Shown here: positions 1-7,328 of the stretch, piece by piece
How the letters are laid out: every line of letters begins with the position of its first letter
How positions within the stretch are numbered: position 1 is the first letter of the stretch
From: Cellvibrio sp.
Lineage (GTDB): Bacteria > Pseudomonadota > Gammaproteobacteria > Pseudomonadales > Cellvibrionaceae
DNA length: 21,449 nucleotides
Assembly: GCA_003524365.1 (NCBI GenBank)
Contig: DQHS01000073.1
Span: 26,849 to 48,297, forward strand
Direction: 5' to 3'
The notes under the pieces: generated by a model
Seen by the model: the letters and a program-made list of their open reading frames with translations, nothing else
The model's database searches: none
Told to the model about the DNA's origin: nothing
Program-made: the position numbers and the translations under genes

Positions 1-81
1 GCTCGCTTGCATCAGGACAATCGCACAGACCAGCACGAAGTGCCGCAGTGGGAATTGATGGTGTAAATGAAAATCGGGCAT
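1..81 (-). CDS. Probable outer-membrane efflux lipoprotein, N-terminus only
   Basis: Only the first 27 codons lie in the window; the gene continues past the left edge. They begin with a short polar and basic stretch (MPDFHLHHQFPLRH) followed by a hydrophobic run (FVLVCAIVLMQAS), as in a signal peptide. The start lies 14 bases after the stop of the preceding permease gene, so it is the last visible gene of the efflux operon. Position and signal peptide suggest a TolC/NodT-type outer-membrane channel completing the pump; this is inference, because no diagnostic domain is visible. A second in-frame ATG exists at 93-91. The start at 81 is preferred because a GGGG stretch precedes it by six bases. 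Confidence 0.5.
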   Translation of the reverse strand, partial: MPDFHLHHQFPLRHFVLVCAIVLMQAS

Positions 82-95
82 GTTGGACCCCATAG

Positions 96-1211
96 TCAGG
101 AAAGACGGCTTCGAAACAACCAGGCAGCCAAAGGCAATGTCACCGCCATCACCACCAGCAGCGGTATAAAGTCGATGGCTATCTGGCTAAAACCAGCGCC
201 TTCAAGATAAACCCGGCGGACGATACTCATGCCGAAGCGCAGTGGATTAATGTAAGTGACTATCTGCAATATCACCGGCATGTTGCTGACCGGAGTGAGC
301 AAACCGGACAACAGCATTAGCGGCATAATCAACAAAAACGTATAGAGCATGGCCTGTTGCATTGTCAGTGAAAGAGCCGAAATCGAAAGACCTATGCCAA
401 CGGCAGCGCCGGTGAAAACGAACAGCCCGAGGTAGAGTAACCACACCGATCCATTCATTGGAATTTGGAACCAGAAGCGGATAACCAGGAAAATGATGGT
501 GGACTGAACCAGTCCAATGGTGATGGCGGGCAAGGCCTTACCAATTAATATTTGCATTGGCGTTAGCGGTGTCACTAGCAATTGATCGAATGTGCCCTGC
601 TCCCTCTCCCTGGCAACAGATAACGCAGCTAATAATAACGTCTGCAACATACTGAGCGCTGCGATGAGCCCAGGCATCATGTTCCAGCGTGATTCAAGAT
701 TGGGGTTATACCAGGCACGCCGCTCCAATGTTATACCTTGCGTTGCGCCACTAAGGGATTGGTTGTAACTGGTAACAATAGCGCTGACATAACCCGCAGC
801 GGCACCTGCCGTAGAAGAGTTACGCCCATCCAGAATAAGTTGTAAGGGCGCACGCTGATGGGATGCCAACCGCTGCTCAAAATCGGATGGGATACTCAGC
901 ACCAGCAGCGCATCTCCATCATCAATGACCCCCGCAATCTGCTGTGATGAAGTCAATGTGGCTACACGCTTGAAAACACCTGTACCGTCAAGGCGCGCCA
1001 ACAATTCTATTGATGCCGCACTGCGACTCTGATCCAGCACGGCGTAAGGAGCATTAGTCAGGTCATAGGTGGCGCCGTATCCAAACAATAGAGCCTGCAT
1101 TAATGCGGGAGCTACAAGAATTGCCCTGCTGCTTGGCTCTTTGAACATCGCAAGGAACTCTTTGCGCACCAAAGCAACTATCTGTGCAAGGATTGTAATG
1201 GTGGAGGTCAT
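96..1211 (-). CDS. ybhR: ABC-2 type efflux permease, YbhR-like
   Basis: Inner-membrane permease of 371 residues, close to E. coli YbhR in length. It shows the ABC2 layout: one membrane segment near residues 29-47, a large periplasmic domain (about 50-175), a second segment (180-199), then the cytoplasmic coupling motif REREQGTFDQLLVTPL (201-216) and four further hydrophobic segments. The frame opens 14 codons further upstream, but the ATG at 1211 (MTSTIT) is preferred because it lies four bases after the upstream gene's stop and follows a GGA. It should pair with the neighbouring permease and the double ATPase to form the transporter. In E. coli the homologous YbhFSR pump has been linked to cation and drug export; the substrate here cannot be read from sequence. 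Confidence 0.85.
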   Translation of the reverse strand: MTSTITILAQIVALVRKEFLAMFKEPSSRAILVAPALMQALLFGYGATYDLTNAPYAVLDQSRSAASIELLARLDGTGVFKRVATLTSSQQIAGVIDDGDALLVLSIPSDFEQRLASHQRAPLQLILDGRNSSTAGAAAGYVSAIVTSYNQSLSGATQGITLERRAWYNPNLESRWNMMPGLIAALSMLQTLLLAALSVAREREQGTFDQLLVTPLTPMQILIGKALPAITIGLVQSTIIFLVIRFWFQIPMNGSVWLLYLGLFVFTGAAVGIGLSISALSLTMQQAMLYTFLLIMPLMLLSGLLTPVSNMPVILQIVTYINPLRFGMSIVRRVYLEGAGFSQIAIDFIPLLVVMAVTLPLAAWLFRSRLS

Positions 1212-1215
1212 CGGC

Positions 1216-2346
1216 TCAGTCCAACTTTTTGCGCATCGTGCGATGCGTGGCATAAGTCAAAACAATTATGTAGAGAATCAAGATTCCGCAACTTTGCAGG
1301 ATCATTTGCCAATTATTTCCAGCCAGAAACAATGTCTTGATCAATCCCATGAAATGGGTCGCCGGTAACAGGTTGCTCACAATCTGAATTATCACCGGCA
1401 CATTGCGCAGATCGAAAACAAAGCCGGAAAGCATCATGGCGGGCATGAAACTGGCGAGAAGCGCCATTTGGCTGGCCTGAAATTGGTTACGCGTTACTCC
1501 CGAAATAAAAAGCCCTAACAATAGCGAGACGGTCAAATACAGCATTGATGATCCTACGATAACAAGCAGCGAGCCCCGCATTGGCACTTTGAATAGAAAT
1601 TTGGCTGCTAGCAGACACAACACGAGATTGATTGCCCCCACGACCATATAGGGCGCTAACTTGGCGAGCACCAGTTCCAGTGGGCGAACGGGCGTGACGA
1701 ATAGCGATTCCAATGTGCCGCGCTCCCACTCACGAGCGATCAGTAAAGAGGTCAGGAAAGCTCCAATCAGCGTTAACACCAATACGACCAAACCGGGGAC
1801 CAGATACCAGGTACTGTTGCCCGCTTCGTTAAACCACATTCGCTGGATTATCTCGACGGTACCTCGACCGGAGGCTTTGCCTCCCGCGCGGTCATTCTGC
1901 TGCTGTGCCCAGGTTCCCAAACCCCCTATCACATAGCCTTCAATGGTGGATGCCGATCCTGAATCCACACCATTTAGTAGAAGTTGAATCCGGGCATCGC
2001 CCATCGCAAGCCGCCGTGAAAAATCTGTCGGCACCCGTACAATGGCCTGAACTTCACCGGCCCGGATACGTGCTTCGGCTTCATGCATACTCGCCATCCA
2101 GATAGGTGCCAGATAGTCTGAGCCTTGCAGGCCGTGAACAGCCTCACGCGCAGTCAGCGAGTTGTCTTCCATAACCAATGCAATCGGGGCCTTTTTTACA
2201 TCAAACGATAATCCATATCCGAATAACAAAATCAAGGAGACGGGCAATAACAGACCTACAGCCAGATTGCTGCGGTCGCGGAACATCTGGCGAACTTCTT
2301 TGCGCAGCAAGGCGATAAATCGTTGCACGAAGCCTGAAGCGATCAT
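1216..2346 (-). CDS. ybhS: ABC-2 type efflux permease, YbhS-like
   Basis: Second inner-membrane permease (376 residues; E. coli YbhS is of nearly the same size). It has an N-terminal membrane segment (about 28-47), a periplasmic domain to about 180, a membrane segment (about 181-203), the coupling motif AREWERGTLESLFVTPV (204-220) and four more hydrophobic segments. Its ATG overlaps the TGA of the ATPase gene as ATGA (2346-2343), so the two are translationally coupled. With the following ybhR-like gene it gives a heterodimeric membrane channel driven by the double ATPase. The order G-F-S-R is the same as in the E. coli ybhGFSR operon. Confidence 0.87.
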   Translation of the reverse strand: MIASGFVQRFIALLRKEVRQMFRDRSNLAVGLLLPVSLILLFGYGLSFDVKKAPIALVMEDNSLTAREAVHGLQGSDYLAPIWMASMHEAEARIRAGEVQAIVRVPTDFSRRLAMGDARIQLLLNGVDSGSASTIEGYVIGGLGTWAQQQNDRAGGKASGRGTVEIIQRMWFNEAGNSTWYLVPGLVVLVLTLIGAFLTSLLIAREWERGTLESLFVTPVRPLELVLAKLAPYMVVGAINLVLCLLAAKFLFKVPMRGSLLVIVGSSMLYLTVSLLLGLFISGVTRNQFQASQMALLASFMPAMMLSGFVFDLRNVPVIIQIVSNLLPATHFMGLIKTLFLAGNNWQMILQSCGILILYIIVLTYATHRTMRKKLD

Positions 2347-4118
2347 GCGGCAGCTCCTGACGCTACGCGAGGACGATTAGCGCGGCCCTCTTCCACAATC
2401 GCGATAAACGCGTTGTTCATATCAGTACTGCTATCCCCTCCTGCTTGTGCACGCACTTCCTGAGGGGTGCCTAAGGCCAGCATCTCTCCGGCATCCTGGA
2501 TAGCAATTCGGTCACAGTATTCTGCCTCCTCCATGAAATGAGTCGTGATAATGACGGTAACCCCACGTTGAGCCAGCGCGGTGATAGTGCGCCAAAAGGC
2601 GCGCCGTGCAAGAGGGTCAATACCGCTGGTGGGTTCGTCTAGAAACAAGATTTCCGGTTCGTGCAGTAGACCGGCCGCCATTGCCAGGCGTTGCTTATAG
2701 CCGCCCGGCAACGTGCCGCTGATTGCGGCGGGCTCTAATCCGAATTGTTCGATCATGGCAGTAATGCGGGTGTGTAGTGCCTGTCCACGCAAGCCGTAAG
2801 CACCTCCGAAAAACTCCAGGTTTTCGCGGACATTGAGATTGCCATAAAGGGCAAATTTCTGCGAAACGTAGCCGATTCGGGCGCGTGCTTGTGCGCGCGC
2901 TGTTCGTAAATTGAGTCCGACTACCTCCAAATGTCCACTGGTTGCTGGTAAAAGCCCACACAGCATCCGAAAAGTCGTGGTCTTGCCAGCGCCATTAGGC
3001 CCCAACAGGCCAAATATTTCTCCACGTGCCACCTCAAAAGAGGTGCTAGCCACTGCGGTAAAGTCACCAAATTTGCGTACCAGATCGCGCACCACGATGA
3101 CCGGACCATCATGGTTGTCGGTAGCGACTCGTGCAGGAGCCAATGTTGCTTGCTGGACTGGTTCTTTGTCATGCTCCTGCTGCTCGCGCAACAACATCAT
3201 GAATGCATCTTCGAGTTCTTCAACTCTCGGCTGTAGGGCCTCATCGCTGACTATTTCGCTCAAGCGAGCAGTGTCGCCTGCGGGCTGGCGAATGAGGCGC
3301 ACAGCGCCCCCGCGCGGAACTGCATCAACAATCAGTTCGCGGGCGTCGATCAATCGGGCCTGCAAATCTCGCGCTGGGATACCAGCGGGTGGCGTTACGG
3401 TAAATGTCAATCCTTGCGCACGCGCTCGCAATACCGTGGCGGCGCCTTCAGCCAATAAACGCCCTTGATGCATTACAAACACCTGATCACATCGCTCTGC
3501 CTCATCCATATAGGCCGTGCTGACGATCACACTTAGCTGCTCTTCATCAACAAGTTGCTGGACAATCTTCCACAGATCACGGCGCGATAATGGATCTAAT
3601 CCCACGCTGGGTTCGTCAAGCAATAGTAAATCCGGTGAGCGGACCAAAGTACATGCCAGCCCCAGTTTCTGCTTCATACCTCCCGAGAGCTTACCCGCAG
3701 GCCGACCTGTAAAACGGCTTAAATCGGTCATCTCCATCAATCGGGCGAAGCGGTCCCGCCGCTGGTCCTGAGGCACTCCATGTAAATCGGCATACAGATC
3801 GAGGTTTTCCTGGACACTCAGATCCTCGTAGAGACCGAACCGCTGCGGCATGTAGCTGATTCGATCCTGTATGGGTTGCGGTTGAGTTTTTACGTCGAGG
3901 CCGAGTACTTGCAAACTGCCAGCATCGGGTTTCAGCAATCCGGCGATCATACGCAATAATGTGGTTTTTCCGGCTCCATCAGGGCCAACCAGAGCCGTCA
4001 GGTCGCCATTGCGAATGGTCAGGGAGATATCATCTACAGCACATACGGGAGCGTAACCCGGTAGCACAAACGTCTTGCGCAAATTCCGGGCGACGATGGC
4101 GTGATCGGGGATATTCAT
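2343..4118 (-). CDS. ybhF: Double ABC ATPase of efflux pump, YbhF-like
   Basis: This 591-residue protein contains two complete nucleotide-binding domains in one chain and powers the two adjacent permeases. NBD1 has Walker A GPDGAGKT (45-52), signature LSGG (144-147) and Walker B LLLLDEP (164-170). NBD2 has Walker A GPNGAGKT (373-380), LPGG at the signature position (470-473), Walker B ILFLDEP and a normal switch histidine in TTHFMEEA. In NBD1 the switch histidine is replaced (STAYMDEA, Ala202). As recalled from family knowledge, these asymmetries occur in YbhF/RbbA proteins, so they probably mark two non-equivalent ATP sites rather than damage. The length fits YbhF (about 580) rather than the permease-fused RbbA (about 910). 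The start overlaps the adaptor gene stop as ATGA (4118-4115). Confidence 0.9.
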   Translation of the reverse strand: MNIPDHAIVARNLRKTFVLPGYAPVCAVDDISLTIRNGDLTALVGPDGAGKTTLLRMIAGLLKPDAGSLQVLGLDVKTQPQPIQDRISYMPQRFGLYEDLSVQENLDLYADLHGVPQDQRRDRFARLMEMTDLSRFTGRPAGKLSGGMKQKLGLACTLVRSPDLLLLDEPSVGLDPLSRRDLWKIVQQLVDEEQLSVIVSTAYMDEAERCDQVFVMHQGRLLAEGAATVLRARAQGLTFTVTPPAGIPARDLQARLIDARELIVDAVPRGGAVRLIRQPAGDTARLSEIVSDEALQPRVEELEDAFMMLLREQQEHDKEPVQQATLAPARVATDNHDGPVIVVRDLVRKFGDFTAVASTSFEVARGEIFGLLGPNGAGKTTTFRMLCGLLPATSGHLEVVGLNLRTARAQARARIGYVSQKFALYGNLNVRENLEFFGGAYGLRGQALHTRITAMIEQFGLEPAAISGTLPGGYKQRLAMAAGLLHEPEILFLDEPTSGIDPLARRAFWRTITALAQRGVTVIITTHFMEEAEYCDRIAIQDAGEMLALGTPQEVRAQAGGDSSTDMNNAFIAIVEEGRANRPRVASGAAA

Positions 4119-5119
4119 TGCGACTCATTCATCGCGAGTCGCACCGTGGCTGGTTGCCCCAGCCGCAGCAGATTATTCCTGTCCTCGATAAGTACACGTA
4201 CCTCATAGACAAGACTGGTGCGCAACTCCTCCGTTTGTACAGATTTAGGCGTAAATTCTGCCGCCGATGAGATATACCCGACCTTCCCGTCAACGGGTTG
4301 ATCGGGGTGGCTATCAGTAGTCACTTGCGCTGCCATGCCCGGCTGCACTTTCCCCAAATCAATTTCGCTAACATATACACGTACCCACTTAGGCTGGGTT
4401 AAAGCCAACGCGAATACTGGACGCTGTGGCGTCGCCATATCTCCTGGCTCAAGTAAACGGGAACGCACCACTGCATCAACGGGCGCCTTCAGCTCTCCTT
4501 GGGTAATTTGATGCTGAAGTAGTGCTAATTCTGATTCCGCGACTCTGAGCTGCGCTTCTGCAACGGAAACTTCCTCTTGTCGGGGGCCTAGTTCAGTCAT
4601 GCGCAATGCTTCTTTATGTTCATCCACTTTGGATTTAGCAATTTGCATGTTGCTCTTGGCGCGGTCCAGCTCTTGTGGGCTCACCCCGCGTCCCTGGGTA
4701 TTGGTGGAAATACCTTCAAGACGCTTCAGATCTTGCGCAGCTCGCGCTGCCTCCGCTTGGACAGAGGTCAATCGGCTCCGTGCTTGCGCAATTTCCTGCG
4801 GACGGGACCCATTGCGCAGACTCAATAAGGTTTGTTGTTGTACCTCAATCTTTGCCTTCACTTGTTCTGCTTGCAGTGCAAGTGTGTGAGTATCCAACAA
4901 ACCAATGGTGTCACCGGCCTTGATGCTATCTCCCTCTTCAACATTAAGTTTTGTCACGCGGCCGCTGCCATCGAACGCCAACGAAATCTGCCGTATATCC
5001 ACATTCCCATGCAGAACTAATTGATTCCTATCGTTAGCATCTCGGCCAAACCACCAGGCCAAGCCAATTACAGCAACTAACAAAGCAGCAACCAGCCCAG
5101 CAATAAGTGGCTTTTTCAT
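4115..5119 (-). CDS. ybhG: HlyD-family periplasmic adaptor, YbhG-like
   Basis: Membrane-fusion protein of 334 residues that would bridge the inner-membrane ABC pump to an outer-membrane channel. Residues 1-4 are MKKP, followed by a single hydrophobic anchor (about 5-24). A lipoyl/barrel half-domain follows (GDSIKAGDTIGLLD at about 63-76), then a long alpha-helical coiled-coil hairpin rich in Gln, Glu, Ala and Arg (about 80-200), then the second half of the barrel domain (GELKAPVDAVV, LEPGDMATP). It is the first gene of the minus-strand operon. A GGAAG sits seven bases before the ATG. The divergent TetR gene starts 110 bases away, so the shared intergenic region should control expression. Confidence 0.88.
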   Translation of the reverse strand: MKKPLIAGLVAALLVAVIGLAWWFGRDANDRNQLVLHGNVDIRQISLAFDGSGRVTKLNVEEGDSIKAGDTIGLLDTHTLALQAEQVKAKIEVQQQTLLSLRNGSRPQEIAQARSRLTSVQAEAARAAQDLKRLEGISTNTQGRGVSPQELDRAKSNMQIAKSKVDEHKEALRMTELGPRQEEVSVAEAQLRVAESELALLQHQITQGELKAPVDAVVRSRLLEPGDMATPQRPVFALALTQPKWVRVYVSEIDLGKVQPGMAAQVTTDSHPDQPVDGKVGYISSAAEFTPKSVQTEELRTSLVYEVRVLIEDRNNLLRLGQPATVRLAMNESQ

Positions 5120-5189
5120 AGGGTAACTTCCAACAAGACAATGGAAAGAGGACGGGAGCGAAAGCGACTTTAAATTGAATTTAATTTAG

Positions 5190-5207
5190 TATAGGTATAT
5201 TCCTATA
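5190..5207. promoter_or_regulatory. Palindromic operator candidate between ybhG and tetR
   Basis: TATAGG and CCTATA form perfect arms separated by six bases, with ATAT at the centre, inside the AT-rich 109-bp divergent intergenic region. Arm length and spacing fit an autoregulated TetR-family operator overlapping both promoters. The position is 21 bases before the regulator's ATG and 70 bases before the adaptor's ATG. Binding is inferred, not shown. Confidence 0.5.
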
Positions 5208-5228
5208 TCCAGCAAGAAAGAAATATCA

Positions 5229-5873
5229 ATGACAAAAAAATCTAACGAGTCCCGTACCGACGGAGAAGCTACACGATTACGAATATTAGAAACGGCGGGT
5301 GAATTATTTGCAGCGGGCGGCTTCGCTGAAACCCCCAACAAGGCTATTGCAGCGACAGCAAATGTAGATTTGGCTTCGATCAATTATCATTTTGGAAGCC
5401 GCAATGGGCTGTATCAGGCAGTATTGATTGAGGCTCATCGAAGATTAATCAGTCTTTCTGAGCTACGCGAACTCGCTGAGAACGGCTTTTCCGCTAGCGA
5501 AAAATTACGAAAGCTGATTGAGCATTTGGTGAGTCAGGCATCGGAAATTAAAGGCTGGCATGCGCGCGTCCTTTCACGGGAAGTATTGTCAGCCACATCC
5601 AATTTGGAAGTTCTACTCCAAAAAGAAGTGCTGCCGAAAATATTAATTATCAAGCAAATCCTGAGCGATATCTCGGGAATCCCAATCGAAGCTCCTGCAT
5701 TGAACCGCTGCCTGATTAGTGTCGCTGCACCGTGCGCGATGCTGATTATTATAGGACGAGGAGTTCCAGGTCCAATACGCGATGTCCGTCAAATGACCCA
5801 ATCGACGCTAATTGATCATCTACATACTTTTGCTCTGGCGGGTTTGGAAGCAATAGGTCGCGATCAGAGCTAA
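5229..5873 (+). CDS. TetR-family regulator, CecR-like
   Basis: A 214-residue dimeric DNA-binding repressor. The N-terminal TetR domain is clear: RLRILETAGELFAAGGF (16-32), helix-turn-helix around residues 36-60, and the recognition-helix signature INYHFGSRNGLYQAVL (51-66). The C-terminal part resembles the DUF1956-type ligand domain of CecR (YbiH), the regulator that controls ybhGFSR in E. coli. Here the gene is divergent from the same operon, which supports a direct repressor role, with the palindrome upstream as the likely site. The start is supported by AAGAAAG upstream and by the divergent layout. The ligand is not predictable. Confidence 0.85.
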   Translation: MTKKSNESRTDGEATRLRILETAGELFAAGGFAETPNKAIAATANVDLASINYHFGSRNGLYQAVLIEAHRRLISLSELRELAENGFSASEKLRKLIEHLVSQASEIKGWHARVLSREVLSATSNLEVLLQKEVLPKILIIKQILSDISGIPIEAPALNRCLISVAAPCAMLIIIGRGVPGPIRDVRQMTQSTLIDHLHTFALAGLEAIGRDQS

Positions 5874-6307
5874 AACTAGTTGCCGGTGTTAATTTTTTCG
5901 TATTTTTTAATTGGAAATTCCGGAAATCCGAGCTAGTTCGAGTTTTGAAATTAATGCATCAAGTTAAATTTTGAAGCGCATTTACAAAAGTGGCGGATGA
6001 AGCGAAAAAAATTCGATCGCCCATGATTTCTCAGCTCACCCTTATGAATTAGCACCAATGTTGACATGACCACCCCTAAAATATCGGTATTGGTATTTAA
6101 AAGATAGTAATGCCATTTGACGTAAATCTTATTACCCCTGGTTGTTTAAGCTGATTAAATAATTATGCATGCCCGGTGCAGAACACCGGACATTTTTACA
6201 AGGCGCTATCGGTTATCGGTTCGGGCCGCTTTTATAATGCAAGAACAGTGTTGCATAGAGGGCATGCCCACCTTGCAGCTCCAGCAAAACCTGCTTAACG
6301 GATCAGC
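5874..6307. other. Non-coding gap after tetR
   Basis: No convincing gene is present. The stretch holds an AT-rich segment (5880-6130), a TTGACA at 6061 without a well-spaced -10 box, the hairpin described separately at 6173-6195, and a 10-bp palindrome GGGCATGCCC at 6260-6269. It probably marks the edge between the efflux locus and the accessory island. Confidence 0.5.
6173..6197 (+). terminator. Possible intrinsic terminator
   Basis: CCGGTG, a five-base loop CAGAA and CACCGG form a perfect 6-bp GC-rich stem followed by ACATTTTTA. It would end plus-strand transcription coming from the tetR side. The distance from the tetR stop (300 bp) and the short, interrupted T-run limit confidence. Confidence 0.45.
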
Positions 6308-6601
6308 TTAGAGCGTTATTGTGGCAAGATGCAGGTTTGTTTTAAACCGCTGCTGCCTGACGCCATCATTGCTACCACTCCAGATATCATAAACATGATC
6401 GTCTGTTTGAACCTCGGATGCTCCTCCCGCTGTTAATGCATCATGAAGGTCGTCTTTCGGTATTTTATGATTCAGGTTGCTGCTAAACACCCACAGATTC
6501 AATGCCCCCTTTACCTGCAACTTTTGTGCGGCTTCTTTTAATGCGATAGAGGTTTTGGTATAGAGAGACTTGTTGGCTTTTATCCGGGCATGATCCCTCA
6601 T
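6308..6601 (-). CDS. Hypothetical protein, 97 aa
   Basis: A small, mixed-charge protein not recognised as any family, with no membrane segment, cysteine or obvious motif. Composition is normal for a soluble protein (for example VYDIWSGSNDGVRQQRF near residues 70-86). The reading frame stays open about 60 bases upstream of the ATG in a coding-like way until a TAG near 6662, so this could be the remains of a longer protein whose true start is lost. Its ATG and the ATG of the neighbouring plus-strand gene overlap in the four bases CATG, so at most one of them is likely to start there. Confidence 0.4.
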   Translation of the reverse strand: MRDHARIKANKSLYTKTSIALKEAAQKLQVKGALNLWVFSSNLNHKIPKDDLHDALTAGGASEVQTDDHVYDIWSGSNDGVRQQRFKTNLHLATITL

Positions 6602-7106
6602 GCCGATCTCGTTTTCAGTGTTTAGGTTTTTAACGTATCTCAGGCTTCCTGTGATAACCCGCTACATGGAGTCGCAATTTGTCGATGACTTTTTTAATGA
6701 GGGAAAACTTCGATTATCCTCATTCAAAAAATTTAGAAATAACCCGGATGAACAAGGAGATGTGGCCGAAGGTAGGGCGAATATGAAAATTGCGACTCCA
6801 AACGGAAATCACACGATTTTGGCGACCAATGGGCAGGAAGCATATGTTCTGTGTGGTGGAACAGTTGAAAACAAGAACATGGAAGCCAGTTTCAAAACCG
6901 CTGATGGTTTTAGAATAATAAACACACTAGCCTTTGCAGATGCAATTTCTAGGTATATTCCAGGGTTCATTGGTGGCGTGGAGGGACTTTGTTCTTACAG
7001 GGACAGCCTCTTAATTAATGATTATGATGAAAATTCTATAGTTTCCCCGGATCAATTTACTTCACCTGAAGAATGGGCTGGAGTTTTGCAGCATCTCCAC
7101 CCATAG
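6600..7106 (+). CDS. Hypothetical protein, 168 aa, possibly C-truncated
   Basis: Soluble protein of unknown function. The segment ITRYMESQFVDDFFNEGKLR (residues 19-38) followed by LSSFKKFRNNPDEQGD resembles proteins in which a resident sequence of this kind precedes a DUF2971-like fold; that resemblance is from memory and weak. The frame could instead begin at Met23 (6666), which would remove the overlap with the divergent small gene. It ends at TAG 7104-7106, only about 60 bases before the open frame that trails module A tniQ, so it may have been shortened when the island inserted. Confidence 0.5.
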   Translation: MPISFSVFRFLTYLRLPVITRYMESQFVDDFFNEGKLRLSSFKKFRNNPDEQGDVAEGRANMKIATPNGNHTILATNGQEAYVLCGGTVENKNMEASFKTADGFRIINTLAFADAISRYIPGFIGGVEGLCSYRDSLLINDYDENSIVSPDQFTSPEEWAGVLQHLHP

Positions 7107-7120
7107 ATTTTCCTTATATT

Positions 7121-7144
7121 TTTCTAGTTTGAGGCAACTAGAAA
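7121..7144. repeat. Perfect 9-bp inverted repeat
   Basis: TTTCTAGTT, loop TGAGGC, AACTAGAAA. It lies 15 bases after the stop of the plus-strand gene ending at 7106 and downstream of module A on the other strand. There is no T-run on either strand after the stem, so it is not a classical terminator. Confidence 0.5.
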
Positions 7145-7328
7145 GAGCTCCTCACAAGAAAGCATTTTAAACACGCCAAGCACTCAAAAAAATGAGCCTA
7201 CTAAACTGGAGAAATCCGTTAGCCCTATAAGCCCATTTTTTCTTAACATACTCTGCAGCCGCAGAGCGAAGCAGGTCTTGCCAATTATTAAACCTTGAAA
7301 CACCAGCTAAAAATAATTCTGCAAAGTG

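Noticed and set aside
2911..3468. Plus-strand 185-codon open frame
   Set aside because: It lies wholly inside the double ATPase gene on the other strand, has Ser/Arg-rich shadow composition and no ribosome site.
6061..6089. Promoter TTGACA followed by a -10 box
   Set aside because: No -10-like hexamer at 16-18 bases spacing; the nearest (TATCGG at 15) is poor, and no gene follows.
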